Shown here in pieces: positions 62,426-64,000 of a stretch of DNA of 64,000 nt. The notes below the pieces were generated by a model that worked only from the letters and a program-made list of their open reading frames with translations, ran no database searches and was not told the DNA's origin. The position numbers and the translations under genes are program-made. The stretch is taken from assembly GCF_006874475.1 (NCBI RefSeq), contig NZ_VIRM01000005.1:186001-250000 (forward strand), in the 5' to 3' direction. Numbering within the stretch: position 1 is the first letter of the stretch; each line of letters starts with the position of its first letter. This DNA comes from Microbispora hainanensis (lineage in GTDB: Bacteria > Actinomycetota > Actinomycetes > Streptosporangiales > Streptosporangiaceae).

Positions 62426-62806
62426 ATGGCATCGAGGGCAGGGTTGTCCGTCGCGCTGCTGGCCGGGGCGCTGGTCTTGGGGACGGTCGGATCGGCGCGG
62501 GCCGGCGCGCCAGGCTGGAGCGATGCTTACGGCGAGGGCCGCGTGAGCGTTCCGGCGGATCGATCGATGATCAAGGTCTGCGACGGCAGGAAGGACAACG
62601 TGGCCTACAAGGCCGTGTGGCACAACGACAATCCCGTCGACGCGCGCAAGCCGTTCGAGGTGCGGGCGCCGCAGGGCGGCTGTGCTACCGACAGTTCCCT
62701 GTTCGGATCGGTCAAGGTCTTCAAGCTTTGCCAGGGGGAGATCGGTTCGGACAAGCGCGTCAGGTGGGGTGCCTGCAGAGCGGCGGTATGGCCGGGCGGC
62801 CGCTGA
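62426..62806 (+). CDS. Small secreted protein of unknown function
   Basis: A 126-residue protein with a signal peptide (1-26, ending SARA) and a mature part with at least four cysteines (CDGRKDNV, GGCATD, LCQGE, GACRAA). GGGGGAG precedes the ATG. No family recognised; the size and cysteine pattern suggest a disulphide-stabilised extracellular protein. It stands alone. Confidence 0.7.
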   Translation: MASRAGLSVALLAGALVLGTVGSARAGAPGWSDAYGEGRVSVPADRSMIKVCDGRKDNVAYKAVWHNDNPVDARKPFEVRAPQGGCATDSSLFGSVKVFKLCQGEIGSDKRVRWGACRAAVWPGGR

Positions 62807-62847
62807 CCGACCCTGCTCGGGGCGGCGCGACTGTCGTAGGCAACCGG

Positions 62848-63066
62848 TCAGCCGCTCGCGCCGCCCCCGAGGGTGTGCTGAATCTCGCCCTGCTTCTGCT
62901 CCACCACTGTCTTGATCAACGTGGCCAGGCCCAGTGCGACGCCGGCGATGATGGCCGTGATGATCACCCACTCAACGGCCGAGGCTCCACGCGTCGGAGC
63001 TGTTCGCGCGTGCTGAATCCGAACACCCAGGTACGCCCGCAGGTAGATGGCCCAGGGATGGTTCAC
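62848..63066 (-). CDS. Flp-type (type IVb) pilin-like small protein
   Basis: A 72-residue protein starting with GTG 63066 behind GAGG. The segment RGASAVEWVIITAIIAGVAL is a class III signal/pilin motif: cleavage after Gly, Glu at position +5, then a hydrophobic helix. No tad secretion genes lie next to it, so it is an orphan, as often seen in actinomycetes. The 500 bp between it and the MobC gene have no other recognisable coding sequence. Confidence 0.65.
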   Translation of the reverse strand: MNHPWAIYLRAYLGVRIQHARTAPTRGASAVEWVIITAIIAGVALGLATLIKTVVEQKQGEIQHTLGGGASG

Positions 63067-63573
63067 TCCGCCTCGACATCCTTCGTAGCTGTGCGGGGTG
63101 AGGCATTGCGGAGCCCACCCTCTGTTGCTTACTGAAACCGGCGATGTGCAAATTGTCGCCGACGTGGCGCTCTCTGGCAGGCAGAACCAGCTCGGAATTT
63201 GGAACTCCATCCCACGCCTTCATGCAGCGGCGAGGTTCAGTCTCCTGCGCCGTTTGACGCCCCCGCCTCGTGCTAGTTCTGCCGTTCAGGCGACAGCCTC
63301 TCCCTGTCACCTCTAAAGATCACGGACAGTACCTGCTGGAGTACCGCGACGTGCCCGAGGCGTTGGAATGGCGGCAGTCGGTCCACGGCGCTGCACCCGC
63401 AGTCTGAGTCCCGCAGGGCGGGAGCAAGATATTCGTAATGTCCCGTTACCGCTGCATCCGGCGGGATGTGGCGGGGGGCATTCGTGATCAGAACCGCCCA
63501 CTCCCGCCACTGGTTCGGGGTGGGTTCTGATCGATTGCGACCGGGCGCGGTCGTCGGGGGAGCGGTCACGAAG

Positions 63574-63993
63574 ATGTCTGATGAGGGAGAGGACACCGGG
63601 TCCAGGCAGGTGCGGCAGCGGCGGCGTCAACGCCAGGCGGTGCCGCGGCCGCATGTGGTGAAGTTCGTGCTGACCGAGGAGGAGTACGCCGACTTCCGCA
63701 CGGCCGCCGAACGTCTTGGGCTGGCGCGCGGGGCCTATGCGGCGGAGGCGGCCCTGGCGGCGGCGCGGATGGTGAACCCGCCGATGCCCGACCCGCTGCG
63801 TGAGGCGTTGATCGAGCTGATGCACGCCGCCGGCCAGGTGCGCCGCATCGGGGTCAACCTCAACCAGGCCGTGGCGGCGCTCAACGCGACAGGCGCTGAT
63901 CCCGGCAACCTCGTTCCGTACGCCGCCGCGTGCTTGCGGGCGGTGCAGCGGCTGGACGGAATCGCGGAAGGCGTCCGGAAGGCGATCCGGTGA
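63574..63993 (+). CDS. MobC-like plasmid/ICE mobilisation protein
   Basis: A 139-residue basic protein. After an Arg-rich N-terminus (VRQRRRQRQAVPRPHVV) comes VKFVLTEEEYADFRTAAERLGL, a ribbon-helix-helix-like region typical of MobC relaxosome proteins, and then IELMHAAGQVRRIGVNLNQAVAALNATG, matching the conserved MobC core. ATG 63574 is chosen; an upstream in-frame start at 63466 would add 36 residues. The next gene starts at a GTGA overlap. Confidence 0.82.
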   Translation: MSDEGEDTGSRQVRQRRRQRQAVPRPHVVKFVLTEEEYADFRTAAERLGLARGAYAAEAALAAARMVNPPMPDPLREALIELMHAAGQVRRIGVNLNQAVAALNATGADPGNLVPYAAACLRAVQRLDGIAEGVRKAIR

Positions 63994-64000
63994 TCGGAAA
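63990..64000 (+). CDS. Start of next gene, probably relaxase (only three codons in window)
   Basis: GTG at 63990 overlaps the TGA of the MobC gene (GTGA) and the window ends after MIG. A relaxase usually follows MobC in this arrangement, so relaxase is inferred from position only. Confidence 0.35.

Overview
The window is very GC-rich DNA with GTG and TTG starts, leaderless-looking and tightly overlapping genes, LuxR-LAL, PucR, IclR and ECF41 regulators, a SigB/SigF-type partner-switching module and F420/PPOX-type enzymes. This points to a filamentous actinomycete. A member of the Streptosporangiaceae is my best guess, but that is inference. No plasmid or phage backbone is visible, apart from mobilisation genes at the extreme right end.

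Left part (1-31.7 kb), chromosomal metabolism and regulation: a glycerol/dihydroxyacetone locus (glpF-dhaK-dhaL on the minus strand, an IclR regulator on plus, dhaM reading off the left edge) with a near-identical operator at both promoters; an NAD-epimerase/ECF41 sigma pair followed by a DoxX-like gene; a DUF1062 gene behind a long inverted repeat that would cover its ribosome binding site; a cyclase/ThDP-enzyme operon; a PlsC-like acyltransferase; a LuxR-LAL regulator with an internal minisatellite; a secreted M4 peptidase; a PPOX flavin/F420 enzyme; an RsbQ-RsbP-like sensor pair; a secreted lipase; a serine hydrolase/ABM monooxygenase pair; the pruB-pruA proline catabolic operon divergent from a PucR (PruC-like) activator; an ECF sigma factor with its small neighbour; a GH16-fold lipoprotein that lacks the catalytic motif; and a GT4 glycosyltransferase.

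Middle (31.9-44.5 kb): a general-stress signalling block, made of a PAS/GAF/PP2C protein with altered metal ligands, a GAF-ANTAR RNA-binding regulator, a STAS antagonist, a SigB/SigF-type sigma factor, an RsbW-like kinase and a type II NADH dehydrogenase. It is followed by a heterodimeric ABC exporter, a three-gene membrane/acidic repeat-protein operon, a DUF6458 protein and a small HTH protein.

Right part (44.6-64 kb), more accessory in character: a tRNA-Pro(GGG) gene, an Lsr2-DUF6461 fusion, and a tightly overlapping three-gene cassette of a TerB-N/TerB/TerB-C protein, a BrxD-like P-loop ATPase and an Lhr/BrxHI-like helicase. This cassette is the best candidate in the window for a poorly described DNA-processing or anti-phage system. 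Next come metal-related genes and gene remnants (a frameshifted TIGR03943/DUF1980 C-terminus, a PepSY protein with a His-rich loop, a degraded copper-type membrane protein), then a superoxide dismutase and a five-gene nickel/peptide-type ABC operon. The last two carry almost identical Nur-type operators (TTGC-N9-GCAA), which identifies a nickel-responsive sodF/nik regulon. A GNAT enzyme, a secreted protein, an orphan Flp-type pilin and a MobC-like mobilisation protein close the window.

A general trait is repeated occurrence of short (11-18 bp) GC-rich tandem repeats, both between genes and inside coding sequence.
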